A stretch of 7,397 bases of DNA from Anaerolineales bacterium (lineage in GTDB: Bacteria; Chloroflexota; Anaerolineae; 4572-78; NAK82), in NCBI GenBank assembly GCA_024643945.1, contig JAHELX010000230.1, forward strand, positions 1 through 7,397, read 5' to 3'. Made by a program: the position numbers and the translations under genes. Each line of letters opens with the position of its first letter. Position 1 is the stretch's first letter. The notes beneath the pieces are model-generated. The model saw nothing but the letters and a program-made list of their open reading frames with translations. It did not search any database and was not told the origin of the DNA. Positions 1-6,699 of this stretch are shown here, in pieces.

Positions 1-492
1 ATTCGCCGCGAGAGCGATGTGCCGCTCATCATGCTTACCGCTCGCGTGGAAGAGGCCGATCGGCTCATCGGCCTCGAGTTAGGTGCCGACGACTATGTGA
101 CCAAGCCCTTCAGTCCGCGCGAGGTGGTGGCTCGGGTGCGCGCTGTGCTGCGTCGCGCTGGCGGGTCGGAGCCAACCAGCCGTATTCTCACCGTCGGCGA
201 CATCACTCTGGATCTGGACAAACGCCAGGCCAGCGTAGCCGGCCGGTCTGTGGAGTTGACGCCTACCGAGTTCGACCTGCTGGCAGCACTGATGGAGAGT
301 CCAGGTCGCGTTTTCAGCCGTATGCAATTGCTGGACAAAGTACAGGGCTATGCCTACGAAGGCTACGACCGCACCATAGATGCCCACGTGAAAAATCTGC
401 GCCAGAAACTGGAGGAAGACCCGAAGCACCCCCATTACATTCTCACTGTTTACGGGGTGGGATACAAATTTGCGGAGTTGGACGATGCGTAG
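1..492 (+). CDS. OmpR/PhoB-family response regulator, 5' end missing
   Basis: This is the C-terminal part (163 residues visible) of a two-component response regulator; the reading frame is open from base 1, so the true start and the phospho-acceptor Asp lie upstream of the window. What remains of the receiver domain shows the conserved Thr (MLTAR, residue 13) and the invariant Lys in VTKPF (residue 35), followed by the usual REVVARVRAVLRR helix and linker. Residues about 60-160 form a winged-helix DNA-binding domain of the OmpR/PhoB type: ELTPTEFDLLAALMESPGRV, then the recognition helix region RTIDAHVKNLRQKLEEDP and the wing ending YGVGYKF. It would act in the cytoplasm as a phosphorylation-controlled transcription factor. 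The gene overlaps the following kinase by 8 bases, so the two are surely cotranscribed and cognate. The stimulus and target genes cannot be told from the sequence. Family assignment is secure; a specific name such as BaeR is not justified. Confidence 0.96.
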   Translation: MRRESDVPLIMLTARVEEADRLIGLELGADDYVTKPFSPREVVARVRAVLRRAGGSEPTSRILTVGDITLDLDKRQASVAGRSVELTPTEFDLLAALMESPGRVFSRMQLLDKVQGYAYEGYDRTIDAHVKNLRQKLEEDPKHPHYILTVYGVGYKFAELDDA

Positions 493-2065
493 CCTCAGCG
501 TCAAACTCATCGGTGCGTTTGCCCTGGTCATTTTGGTTGGGGCAGCCATTACCTACGTGGTGGCCGCGCAGACGGTCGACAGCCAATTCAGGCTGTACGT
601 CAGCCAGCGCGGGCAGTTGCGCGCCGAGAGTTGGGCAACTCTCTTTGCCAATTACTATGCCCAAACCGGAAGTTGGGCTGGCGTTGAGAGGTTGTTGGCT
701 GATCTGCCCATTACAATTACATCTCCGGGCATGATGGGTCAGGGGCGAGGCGGCCCCAGGTCTGGCCAGGGCCAGTCGAGTGGTTCCGCCGGTACGCCTG
801 GCGGTCACGGGATGGGGACAGCCGCGGAAGATCACGTTATTTTGGCCGATGCTGACGGTCGTGTCGTGCTCGATTCCCAGGGGGTGATCGTGGGGCAGAC
901 GCTTCCCCAGAATGAACTGGCCCAGGGAGCGCCAGTGATTGTTGACGGGAAGCGCGTCGGCACTTTGCTGGTGGTGACCCCTAGTTCGGGACCCTCGGCG
1001 GTATTGGCCAGTGATTTTCTGACGGCGCTTAACCAGGGTGTGCTGCTAGCGGCCGTCGTCGCCGGGCTGGTGGCGTTATTGCTGGGTGTGGTCCTGGTGC
1101 AGCAGATCATCGCCCCGTTACGGCATCTTCAGTCAGCAGCCCATGCCATCGCCGGCGGCGACCTGTCGCAGCGGGTAGCGACTACTTCGCGGGACGAGGT
1201 GGGCGAAGTGAGCCGTGCCTTCAACCACATGGCTGAAGCGCTGGAGGATCACGAACGCTTGCGTCGCCACATGATGGCCGACATTGCCCACGAATTGCGT
1301 ACCCCGCTGACCGTCGTCCAGGGACAGGTGGAAGCCCTCCTTGACGGCGTCTTTCCCCTCACGCCGGAGCAACTGGTTCCCATCCACGACGAGACGCTCC
1401 TCCTCTCGCGGCTGGTGGCCGACCTGCGTGACCTGGCACTGGCCGAGGCGGGACAATTGACCATTGAGCGCAGCCGGGTTGACATGGGCGACCTGGCCCG
1501 CCGCGTCGTCGCTGCCGTGGAGCCGGTCGCCGCCGAAAAGGAAATTGCCCTCGCGTTGGATGTCTCCCCTAACCTCCCCGCTGTCTCGGCCGACGCCGAC
1601 CGGCTGAACCAGGTGTTGCACAATCTGTTGAGCAACGCCCTGCGCCATACGCCAACGGGTGGTCAGATTACCGTTTCTGTCAGAAGAGCAACGGAGGAAG
1701 ATTGGAAGATTGGAAGACTGGAAGGATGGGAAAGGGGGAAGACTGCCCCTACTCCCAATCTTCCAATTTCCCAATTTCCCAGTTTCCCAATTTCCCAGTC
1801 TTCCAATCTTCCAATCTTCCAGCCTTCCAGTCCCGTTCTCCTGGTCTCCGTGGCTGACACCGGCCCCGGCATCCCCGCCGAGGACTTGCCCCACATCTTC
1901 GACCGCTTCTACCGTGCCGACAAATCCCGCTCGCGGGCGGGGGGTGGTTCCGGCCTGGGGCTGACCATCGCCCGTTACATCGTCGAGGCGCATGGGGGGC
2001 GCATTTGGGCCGAGAGTCAGGTGGGTGAGGGGACTCAGATTGTGTTTACGTTGCCCTGTGACTGA
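485..2065 (+). CDS. Membrane sensor histidine kinase (HAMP-HisKA-HATPase)
   Basis: A 526-residue sensor kinase, partner of the overlapping regulator. I chose the ATG at 485 because GGAG lies 7 bases upstream and it overlaps the regulator stop (490-492); a TTG at 470 in the same frame is less likely. Order of parts: TM1 about residues 8-28; an extracytoplasmic sensor about 30-184 containing a Gly/Met/Ser-rich stretch (82-112); TM2 about 185-209; HAMP about 208-260 (IAPLRHLQSAAHAIAGGDL, SRDEVGEVSRAFNHM); HisKA with phospho-acceptor His269 in IAHELRTPL; N box around residues 376-388 (QVLHNLLSNALRH); G1 box DTGPGIP at 458-464; FDRFYRADKSRSR (472-484); G2 box GSGLGLTIARYIVEAHGG (488-505). All catalytic motifs are intact. 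Odd feature: residues about 403-449 are low-complexity sequence encoded by an 8-bp repeat array, inserted between the N box and G1 box where kinases normally have a short beta-hairpin turn. Whether the enzyme is still active is not shown, but the frame and motifs are kept. Confidence 0.95.
   Translation: MRSLSVKLIGAFALVILVGAAITYVVAAQTVDSQFRLYVSQRGQLRAESWATLFANYYAQTGSWAGVERLLADLPITITSPGMMGQGRGGPRSGQGQSSGSAGTPGGHGMGTAAEDHVILADADGRVVLDSQGVIVGQTLPQNELAQGAPVIVDGKRVGTLLVVTPSSGPSAVLASDFLTALNQGVLLAAVVAGLVALLLGVVLVQQIIAPLRHLQSAAHAIAGGDLSQRVATTSRDEVGEVSRAFNHMAEALEDHERLRRHMMADIAHELRTPLTVVQGQVEALLDGVFPLTPEQLVPIHDETLLLSRLVADLRDLALAEAGQLTIERSRVDMGDLARRVVAAVEPVAAEKEIALALDVSPNLPAVSADADRLNQVLHNLLSNALRHTPTGGQITVSVRRATEEDWKIGRLEGWERGKTAPTPNLPISQFPSFPISQSSNLPIFQPSSPVLLVSVADTGPGIPAEDLPHIFDRFYRADKSRSRAGGGSGLGLTIARYIVEAHGGRIWAESQVGEGTQIVFTLPCD
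1696..1830. repeat. 8-bp tandem repeat arranged as a large inverted repeat inside the kinase gene
   Basis: The left arm (1696-1743) consists of 8-bp units of the form GGAAGATT with variants (two exact copies, then GGAAGACT, GGAAGGAT and drifting units). The right arm (1755-1830) consists of about 9.5 units of the complementary type CCARTYTY (CCAATCTT, CCAATTTC, CCAGTTTC, CCAGTCTT and so on). Bases 1696-1721 are a perfect 26-base reverse complement of 1795-1820, separated by 73 bases, so the transcript could form a long stem. Because 8 is not a multiple of 3, the right arm encodes an 8-residue periodic peptide (NLPISQFP, SFPISQSS, NLPIFQPS). Neither arm contains a stop codon in any frame, which explains why it can sit inside a gene and why a long antisense open frame exists opposite it. 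It looks like a dispersed intragenic palindromic repeat, comparable in behaviour to the Rickettsia palindromic elements, but unrelated in sequence as far as I can tell. Confidence 0.93.
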
Positions 2066-2066
2066 G

Positions 2067-2110
2067 AAGTATTCTTAGGAGCTGTAAAGAATAACTTCCG
2101 GGTTTTACCC
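2067..2110 (+). terminator. Possible terminator hairpins after the kinase gene
   Basis: Immediately after the kinase stop codon, 2067-2076 (AAGTATTCTT) can pair with 2087-2097 (AAGAATAACTT) around a 10-base loop, with one bulged A; a second small stem, GGGT-TTT-ACCC, follows at 2100-2110. The first stem is AT-rich and neither is followed by a clean T-run, so intrinsic termination is only a possibility. The placement, between two units with a promoter downstream, fits. Confidence 0.3.
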
Positions 2111-2180
2111 AGACTCCGAGCGTGGAAAATCGGAACTTATTTCTTTACAAGCCCTTAACGCGCCAGAGAATCGCATGCCC

Positions 2181-2210
2181 TTTACTTTGAAGGGTAGTTT
2201 GTGGTAGAAT
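2181..2210 (+). promoter_or_regulatory. Candidate sigma-70-type promoter for gene A
   Basis: An extended -10 element, TGG followed by TAGAAT (2202-2210), lies 18 bases downstream of TTTACT (2181-2186), which matches the -35 consensus at four of six positions. Transcription would begin near 2217, giving a leader of about 60 bases before the ATG at 2277. A weaker alternative pair is TTTACA (2144-2149) with GAGAAT (2166-2171), 16 bases apart. The rest of the 2066-2276 gap holds nothing else I recognise. Confidence 0.5.
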
Positions 2211-2262
2211 GACAGTTGAAAGGGACAAATTGGGGTATCCTAATCGGTTGTGAATGACCATA

Positions 2263-2270
2263 AGAGGAGG
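2263..2270 (+). promoter_or_regulatory. Strong Shine-Dalgarno site that sets the gene A start
   Basis: AGAGGAGG ends 6 bases before the ATG at 2277. An in-frame GTG at 2250 would extend the protein by nine residues but would place this near-perfect ribosome binding site inside the coding region and has no good site of its own, so 2277 is preferred. Confidence 0.85.
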
Positions 2271-2276
2271 ACCCCG

Positions 2277-4880
2277 ATGAGCCATCAACCTAACGGTCAG
2301 ACTAAACAATCATCTGAGGCCACGTTGGGCCAGACCCAGCAATTCCTCACTCGCCTCAAAGGGGTAGGGACCAACTTTCTAAAGTTGCTTCCGTTGTTCC
2401 TGGCTCTGATGCTGATTGGGGTCATTTGTTATGTGCCGGCTCTGATTCATCAGGCCAGTCAGTCCGTAGATGACGATCGTTCGCTTCTCTGGATGACGCG
2501 CATACTGACGGACACGGCCGGCTCTCTGGCGTTGGAAGTTATATATCCCGAGGAGGTGCAATTAAAGCCTGTTGATGAATCAGCACAGCCGATGTCAATC
2601 TGGCTGAGATGGGCTACGCCAGGGTTCAGCCCTTCGCCCGCGTCTTTGCCTTCTATTACACCCACGTTGCCAGTGAGTGGGACACCGACCCCTACCCCCA
2701 CGCCAAATCCCTATCTGCTTCTCATTGAGGCCTACGACGGCAGCCTGGTATTTACTAATAAGGAGGGGCTGCCGGCTGCTCCCAGAGTCGCCTTGACGCC
2801 AGCGATGCATGCGGTCACGCCGTCCACGCTCTACGTTCGCCGTGCGTCGGGAGAGGTGGCAGCATCAGTGCCAATCACGTTGAGCCTCTATGCTCCAGAC
2901 GGACGCCTTATTACAGATACCCGTGGCTTATCTATCAACACGGAGAAGAAATCGAAGGCATGGTGGCGATCCATCGAGGACCGACTGCTTGGCCCAGCTA
3001 CCCCTTTGGTGGGAATGGCGGCTGCGTTGGCGGCGTTTGCGATAGAAGAATACCGGGGGGCCCGACAGCGGCAACTCGAGCAAGAGGCAAAAATACGCGA
3101 GGTGCAACAGAAGCGCGAGCAGGTTAAAAAGGCTTGCCTGATCAAAATAAGACACTTGAGATTGTTGGCTTCGCAGGATCCAGCCAAAGCCGCACAGACT
3201 TATCATGAATATCGCGAAAAAACAGAAGCTGAAGATGACTGGAAAGATCCCGACGTCGCCGCACGCCTGGAAGATGTGTGGCAAGAGATCAGGTCATCGT
3301 TCTGGCAGCCCCCTCTCCTGGAAGAAGCTGCCCGACATTTTGCTGAGGCCAAATTCCACGATACCCAAGTCATCGTCAACCTGGTGAGTGATCTCGACCC
3401 GAACTATTCGCCAGTCTGGACGGTGGCGACAGCGATACACTTTGCCCTCGCTGAGGACCGGAACGCTTGGTTACAGGAGCATGGTCCAACGCAGGTGGTC
3501 GCCAGCCTACAAGGGATGGATCGCGACTACGGCAATATGGCTCGCGGCACCCTGATTCGAGAGCGGGTGGCTGATTTGTTGGGGCATCTGATCCGCGTCG
3601 AGTACGTCGGGGAGGTAGATCGACAGTTAGGCACGACGGAACATGGCCTGGACTTGCTGCGTGAGACAGAGTGTAAGCAGAAACTCAAGCAACTGGCGGA
3701 CGACGAGAATGTTTCGTCCGAGGCCCGGGCCGCTGCTGAAAGATTACTGGCTCAATGCCAGCAATCCCCACGTTGGGTGGCCCCCTGGCCCCCAACTCGT
3801 CCGGATATTCCCCGGGCATGGAAATCCTGGCTCGATCTAGCCGAGTTTGCTTTCAACCCTTTTGGCCCAGAAGTTGCGGAACTCGACCCATTGCTGCCTG
3901 GGTTTGCCTTGGACATCGCTTTTGAAAGGATACGCGGTGCGCGCCCCGTAATGGTCTTGGGCGAACCCGGCTCCGGCAGGACTGCCGCCGCCCTGCTCCT
4001 GATGCATAACTGCAACGATCCGCCTGAAAGGCCGTATGAGTCAGGCGCCTTCCCTATTTATTGCCCGTTGCGATTGGATGTCTCATTCCAAGGCGACCGC
4101 CGCATCTACCTGGAAACGTTGGCCCAGGCCAGCGCGCGGGCGACGGTTCATTATCTGGCCATCAAACCCAACGGTCTTCTGGAATTGGCGCCGCCTCGCC
4201 AGGAACAGTTAGCAGAATTACTCGTGATTTGCGCCGGTTCGCAGGAACGTCTGGCCCGCCAATTGCGGCAGGCGTCCACTGGGGCGGTGAGTGGCCGTCT
4301 GCTGCGTGCACTGGGACTGCTCGATGCGGGCGTCCGCACTGCAGGTGAACTGAGCGAGCAAGCGTGGCTGGATTTATTGAGCGGCGCGTTGCCGGCTGAG
4401 TTCTCACATCTGTATGCCCTGGTTGACGTGGCCGGGGTGCCGGGTGATGAGGCCTCGGCAGCGGCTGCCCGGCTTCGCCCCCTTCTTGAACTGAGCGCAC
4501 CCCTGGCCGCCATCGGTGTTCATTTGAAACTGTTTGTGCCCAAAGCCCTCGAGCCCTACTTGGGAGACTTGAATGGAATTGACGCAGTCACCCTATCGTG
4601 GGATAGACAGGCCTTGCGCCACGCGCTCCGGGAACGCGTCCGCCGGGCGAACGACCCGCACGCGACCACCGGGCGCGACAGCCTGGAAGCATTGTGCGAC
4701 CTGAGTGCTCAGGGCATAGGTGTGGATGATTTGTTGGTCAACGCGGCTACCACTCCGCGCGATTTGGTCCGCCTGGGTAACCGGCTTCTGGAGATACACG
4801 TCGAACGTGCTCCAGATGAGCCGCAATTGAGCGTTGCCGATATAGAGGCCTGGCAAGAGGAGCTTAACTCGCAGCAATGA
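2277..4880 (+). CDS. Gene A: membrane-anchored STAND-like P-loop protein with noncanonical Walker A
   Basis: An 867-residue protein not matched to a named gene. Residues 1-33 are polar and carry Lys/Arg; TM1 spans about 34-57. Residues about 58-235 are probably extracytoplasmic, with a Pro/Ser/Thr linker (SPSPASLPSITPT and TPTPTPTPNP, 118-145) followed by a likely beta-rich segment (146-220). A second hydrophobic segment lies at about 237-256, followed by a charged helical, possibly coiled-coil stretch (258-290, RQRQLEQEAKIREVQQKRE) and a helical region to about 500. The C-terminal NTPase part begins with FNPFGPEVAELDPLLPGF (526-543), then Walker A GEPGSGRT (562-569) with Arg where Lys is normal. 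LYALVDVAG (712-720) is the likely Walker B strand (Asp717), LKLFVP (750-755) the next strand, and TPRDLVRLGNRLLE (826-839) a helical-bundle motif. The layout resembles a family of STAND/AAA-like ATPases I associate with Chloroflexota. Inferred role: a membrane-tethered signalling scaffold or switch. ATP hydrolysis is doubtful given the Arg. The 30-base gap to the next remnant suggests an operon. Confidence 0.85.
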   Translation: MSHQPNGQTKQSSEATLGQTQQFLTRLKGVGTNFLKLLPLFLALMLIGVICYVPALIHQASQSVDDDRSLLWMTRILTDTAGSLALEVIYPEEVQLKPVDESAQPMSIWLRWATPGFSPSPASLPSITPTLPVSGTPTPTPTPNPYLLLIEAYDGSLVFTNKEGLPAAPRVALTPAMHAVTPSTLYVRRASGEVAASVPITLSLYAPDGRLITDTRGLSINTEKKSKAWWRSIEDRLLGPATPLVGMAAALAAFAIEEYRGARQRQLEQEAKIREVQQKREQVKKACLIKIRHLRLLASQDPAKAAQTYHEYREKTEAEDDWKDPDVAARLEDVWQEIRSSFWQPPLLEEAARHFAEAKFHDTQVIVNLVSDLDPNYSPVWTVATAIHFALAEDRNAWLQEHGPTQVVASLQGMDRDYGNMARGTLIRERVADLLGHLIRVEYVGEVDRQLGTTEHGLDLLRETECKQKLKQLADDENVSSEARAAAERLLAQCQQSPRWVAPWPPTRPDIPRAWKSWLDLAEFAFNPFGPEVAELDPLLPGFALDIAFERIRGARPVMVLGEPGSGRTAAALLLMHNCNDPPERPYESGAFPIYCPLRLDVSFQGDRRIYLETLAQASARATVHYLAIKPNGLLELAPPRQEQLAELLVICAGSQERLARQLRQASTGAVSGRLLRALGLLDAGVRTAGELSEQAWLDLLSGALPAEFSHLYALVDVAGVPGDEASAAAARLRPLLELSAPLAAIGVHLKLFVPKALEPYLGDLNGIDAVTLSWDRQALRHALRERVRRANDPHATTGRDSLEALCDLSAQGIGVDDLLVNAATTPRDLVRLGNRLLEIHVERAPDEPQLSVADIEAWQEELNSQQ

Positions 4881-4910
4881 CGGCCTCCTTGAGGCAAGGA
4901 ATAGTGGGCT

Positions 4911-5202
4911 ATGGACCTTCAGCCTGAACGTCTCACTTACAATCGTCACAAGTTGGTGGACCGCGCCGACGAAGTGCAACTCGTGGTTGACAAAGCACGA
5001 AATCTATCTGCTGGCTTCCCGGGGGGAGTACTGGATGGTCACCTTCCACGGCACGCGCGGCTCCGGCAAGACCTGGCTGGCGCGTGAGATCGAATACCGA
5101 CTGAACAAGAATATCCTCGGGCCGCCGGCCGTTGGGAGGAAGAGAATGCATACCACAGTGGAAGGCTGGATCACACTTCGTTCTGGATGCCTGTGCTTGT
5201 GA
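4911..5202 (+). pseudogene. Frameshifted, truncated P-loop NTPase remnant
   Basis: Two short frames together look like the N-terminus of an NTPase. The first begins at ATG 4911 (AAGGA 10 bases upstream) and reads LTYNRHKLVDRADEVQLVVD..., a typical lead-in to a STAND-type nucleotide-binding domain, but this frame stops at 5085-5087 after 58 codons. The sense then continues one base forward in another frame with WMVTFHGTRGSGKTWLAREI, a perfect Walker A (GTRGSGKT, 5050-5073), ending at TAG-free sequence until the TGA at 5200-5202. A run of six G at 5021-5026 is the likely lesion: with five G the two parts join as ...NLSAGFPGEYWMVTFHG... Everything after the P-loop helix is missing and the last 30 or so codons look meaningless, so even a repaired frame would give only about 97 residues. 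It differs from genes A-C in its lead-in motif, so it is a separate family member or lineage. A small functional peptide, a programmed frameshift, or a sequencing error plus truncation are alternatives. Confidence 0.7.
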
Positions 5203-5228
5203 AATCAAACTGATTCGGGGTTCTCCAG

Positions 5229-6566
5229 GTGGGCACCAAAACATCGCCCCAGCCAAACGAGAATACATCTCCTGCCCTCTCTGCCTTCGACGCCCTGCGC
5301 GCTGAGGAGGAGCCCTGGCTGGATGCCTGCTTCGTGCCGCCTCCAGACTTCGACCTGATCGCCGGTGCGCGTTCGGTGCTGGTCTTTGGCGAGGCTGGCT
5401 CTGGCAAGACGGCGCTATACCAGGCGCTGCTGCGCCGGCTGCGCCCGGCCGATCACAAGCCAGAGCGGCTGGTGGTAGAGTGGCAGCCCGATCCGTTGCC
5501 ACCCGATACCCCGGCCGATTCCCCCACCGCCGAAGCCCAGCTGGAGCGGGTACTGGCTGCGTGTGCGGCTGAGTTGTCGCGCCATATCGCGCGCTGGCCT
5601 GGCGAATTCCAAAGAGCGCCGGATGACGTGCAAAACACGCTGGCCTGGTTTGTCCACAGGTATCTGGTTCATGACGAGAACCTCCTGCACCCTGGTACGG
5701 AGCTGGCCCGTCCCGTGCATGATGCTTTTCTTGACCAGGCCGAACCCGAATATCGCATCGCCGAGTTGGTCAAAGCGGTTGGCGAAATCGGCTTGGCTGG
5801 GGTCTGCGTGCTCGTCAGCTCGGACAACCTGGGAGATATTGAGGCAGTGCACCCTGGTCTCAGCGCGCTGCTGTCTTCGCTCAATCTATTTGAGGAGCCC
5901 CGTTTTGTGTACAAGCTCGTGTTGCCCGCTGTTCTGAGTCGTGACCTGTTGGCGACCAGCAGCATCAAGCGGCGACGCCTGGATCCTATTCCATTGCGCT
6001 GGTTCGAGCCCGAACTCATTGCGGTGGTCGAGCGACGGTTGGTGCTGGCCACAAATAGAAAGGCATCGCAACTGACGGACGTTTGCCGTGATGAGAAGCT
6101 AGTCGAGTGGTTAGCTCGCTATGGCGGTGATGTGCCCCGTGGCTGGTTGGAACAGGCCCGGCCGTTGGCCTCATACTATCTTTCGCGAGGGCGGTCGCTT
6201 ACTGAACGGGAATGGAAAGACATCCGCAGGCATCGGCCGCCTCGCCTGAGTGTCGACCTGGAGACGGGGCGTGTCGTCATCGGTCATCGCGAAGTCAAAG
6301 ACATAAGCCAGGTGGAGATGGCGCTGCTGGGCTATCTCTATCAGCATCGAGACCGTGTCTGCACCCGCGATGAACTTTATCACAAGGCATACCTCCCGGC
6401 TATGTATCCTGGAGGAGATGATCGGCGTGCTTATCCCAAAGACTACCAGGGATTGTTGGACACCGCACTATGGCGCTTGCGGAAAACCATCGAGCCCGAT
6501 CCGAAACATCCGGTGTTTGTCGTCACCCAACGGGGCAAAGGGGTAAAACTGGAAAATGCCTGGTGA
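5229..6566 (+). CDS. Gene B: STAND-like P-loop ATPase fused to a C-terminal OmpR-type winged helix
   Basis: A 445-residue predicted cytoplasmic protein. GTG 5229 is the first start after an in-frame TGA (5211-5213); the upstream GGGG (5217-5220) is only a weak ribosome binding site. Residues 20-45 (FDALRAEEEPWLDACFVPPPDFDLI) match the lead-in seen in genes A and C; Walker A is GEAGSGKT (54-61). The middle is helical. GVCVLVSSDN (191-200) aligns with the Walker B strand but has Ser197 where Asp is expected, with Asp199 nearby; FVYKLVLP (226-233) is the following strand. Residues about 338-443 form an OmpR/PhoB winged helix: a beta strand region RLSVDLETGRVVIGH, EMALLGYLYQHRDRVCTRDELYHKAY, recognition helix LLDTALWRLRKTIEPDP, wing HPVFVVTQRGKGVKL. 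Known families: winged helices of this type bind DNA, and STAND ATPases act as nucleotide-controlled switches. Inferred role: a transcription regulator controlled by its ATPase part rather than by a receiver domain. No obvious promoter precedes it; it may be read through from gene A. Confidence 0.9.
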   Translation: MGTKTSPQPNENTSPALSAFDALRAEEEPWLDACFVPPPDFDLIAGARSVLVFGEAGSGKTALYQALLRRLRPADHKPERLVVEWQPDPLPPDTPADSPTAEAQLERVLAACAAELSRHIARWPGEFQRAPDDVQNTLAWFVHRYLVHDENLLHPGTELARPVHDAFLDQAEPEYRIAELVKAVGEIGLAGVCVLVSSDNLGDIEAVHPGLSALLSSLNLFEEPRFVYKLVLPAVLSRDLLATSSIKRRRLDPIPLRWFEPELIAVVERRLVLATNRKASQLTDVCRDEKLVEWLARYGGDVPRGWLEQARPLASYYLSRGRSLTEREWKDIRRHRPPRLSVDLETGRVVIGHREVKDISQVEMALLGYLYQHRDRVCTRDELYHKAYLPAMYPGGDDRRAYPKDYQGLLDTALWRLRKTIEPDPKHPVFVVTQRGKGVKLENAW

Positions 6567-6624
6567 GAGGTAAGTGTGAGGTTAATGCGAGATGACTATA
6601 AGGGTGTCAAGCATCAATCGTGAG

Positions 6625-6630
6625 TATAAT
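6625..6630 (+). promoter_or_regulatory. Possible -10 element before gene C
   Basis: A perfect TATAAT lies 69 bases before the preferred start of gene C, in the 133-base gap after gene B. No convincing -35 sits 16-18 bases upstream (the bases there are GGGTGT-like), so the promoter is tentative or may need an activator. A GGAGGAG at 6637-6643 just downstream has no ATG, GTG or TTG in the gene C frame at a sensible distance. Nothing else is evident in 6567-6699. Confidence 0.4.
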
Positions 6631-6684
6631 ACACTGGGAGGAGCTATTAGTAGCGCCACAAAAGTTGGTCGACTGAAGCGCGAC

Positions 6685-6690
6685 CGGGAG
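6685..6690 (+). promoter_or_regulatory. Ribosome binding site supporting the gene C start
   Basis: CGGGAG ends 9 bases before the in-frame ATG at 6700. The frame is also open further upstream to an ATG at 6592, preceded by GTGAGG, which would overlap the TATAAT candidate and add 36 residues with no family resemblance. Confidence 0.5.
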
Positions 6691-6699
6691 ATTGCAACA

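Noticed and set aside
1696..1830. CRISPR-like array
   Set aside because: The units are 8 bp and contiguous without spacers, and the two halves are in opposite orientation, so this is a minisatellite-like palindrome.
1133..1993. Long antisense open frame (286 codons, - strand) opposite the kinase gene
   Set aside because: It lies wholly within the kinase gene, has no recognisable domain, and owes part of its length to the stop-free 8-bp repeat array.
2641..2710. Possible repeat-mediated element in the Pro/Thr codons of gene A
   Set aside because: The CCNACN codons simply encode a short Pro/Thr linker; there is no inverted arrangement and no sign of insertion.
5011..5040. Programmed frameshift at the six-G run
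   Set aside because: The product would end about 40 residues after the P-loop with no further NTPase motifs, so a functional programmed shift is unlikely; decay is simpler.
4933..5502. Antisense open frame of 189 codons across the A-B gap
   Set aside because: Its translation is Arg/Pro/Ala-rich with no motif, it overlaps gene B and the P-loop remnant, and the + strand gives recognisable motifs.
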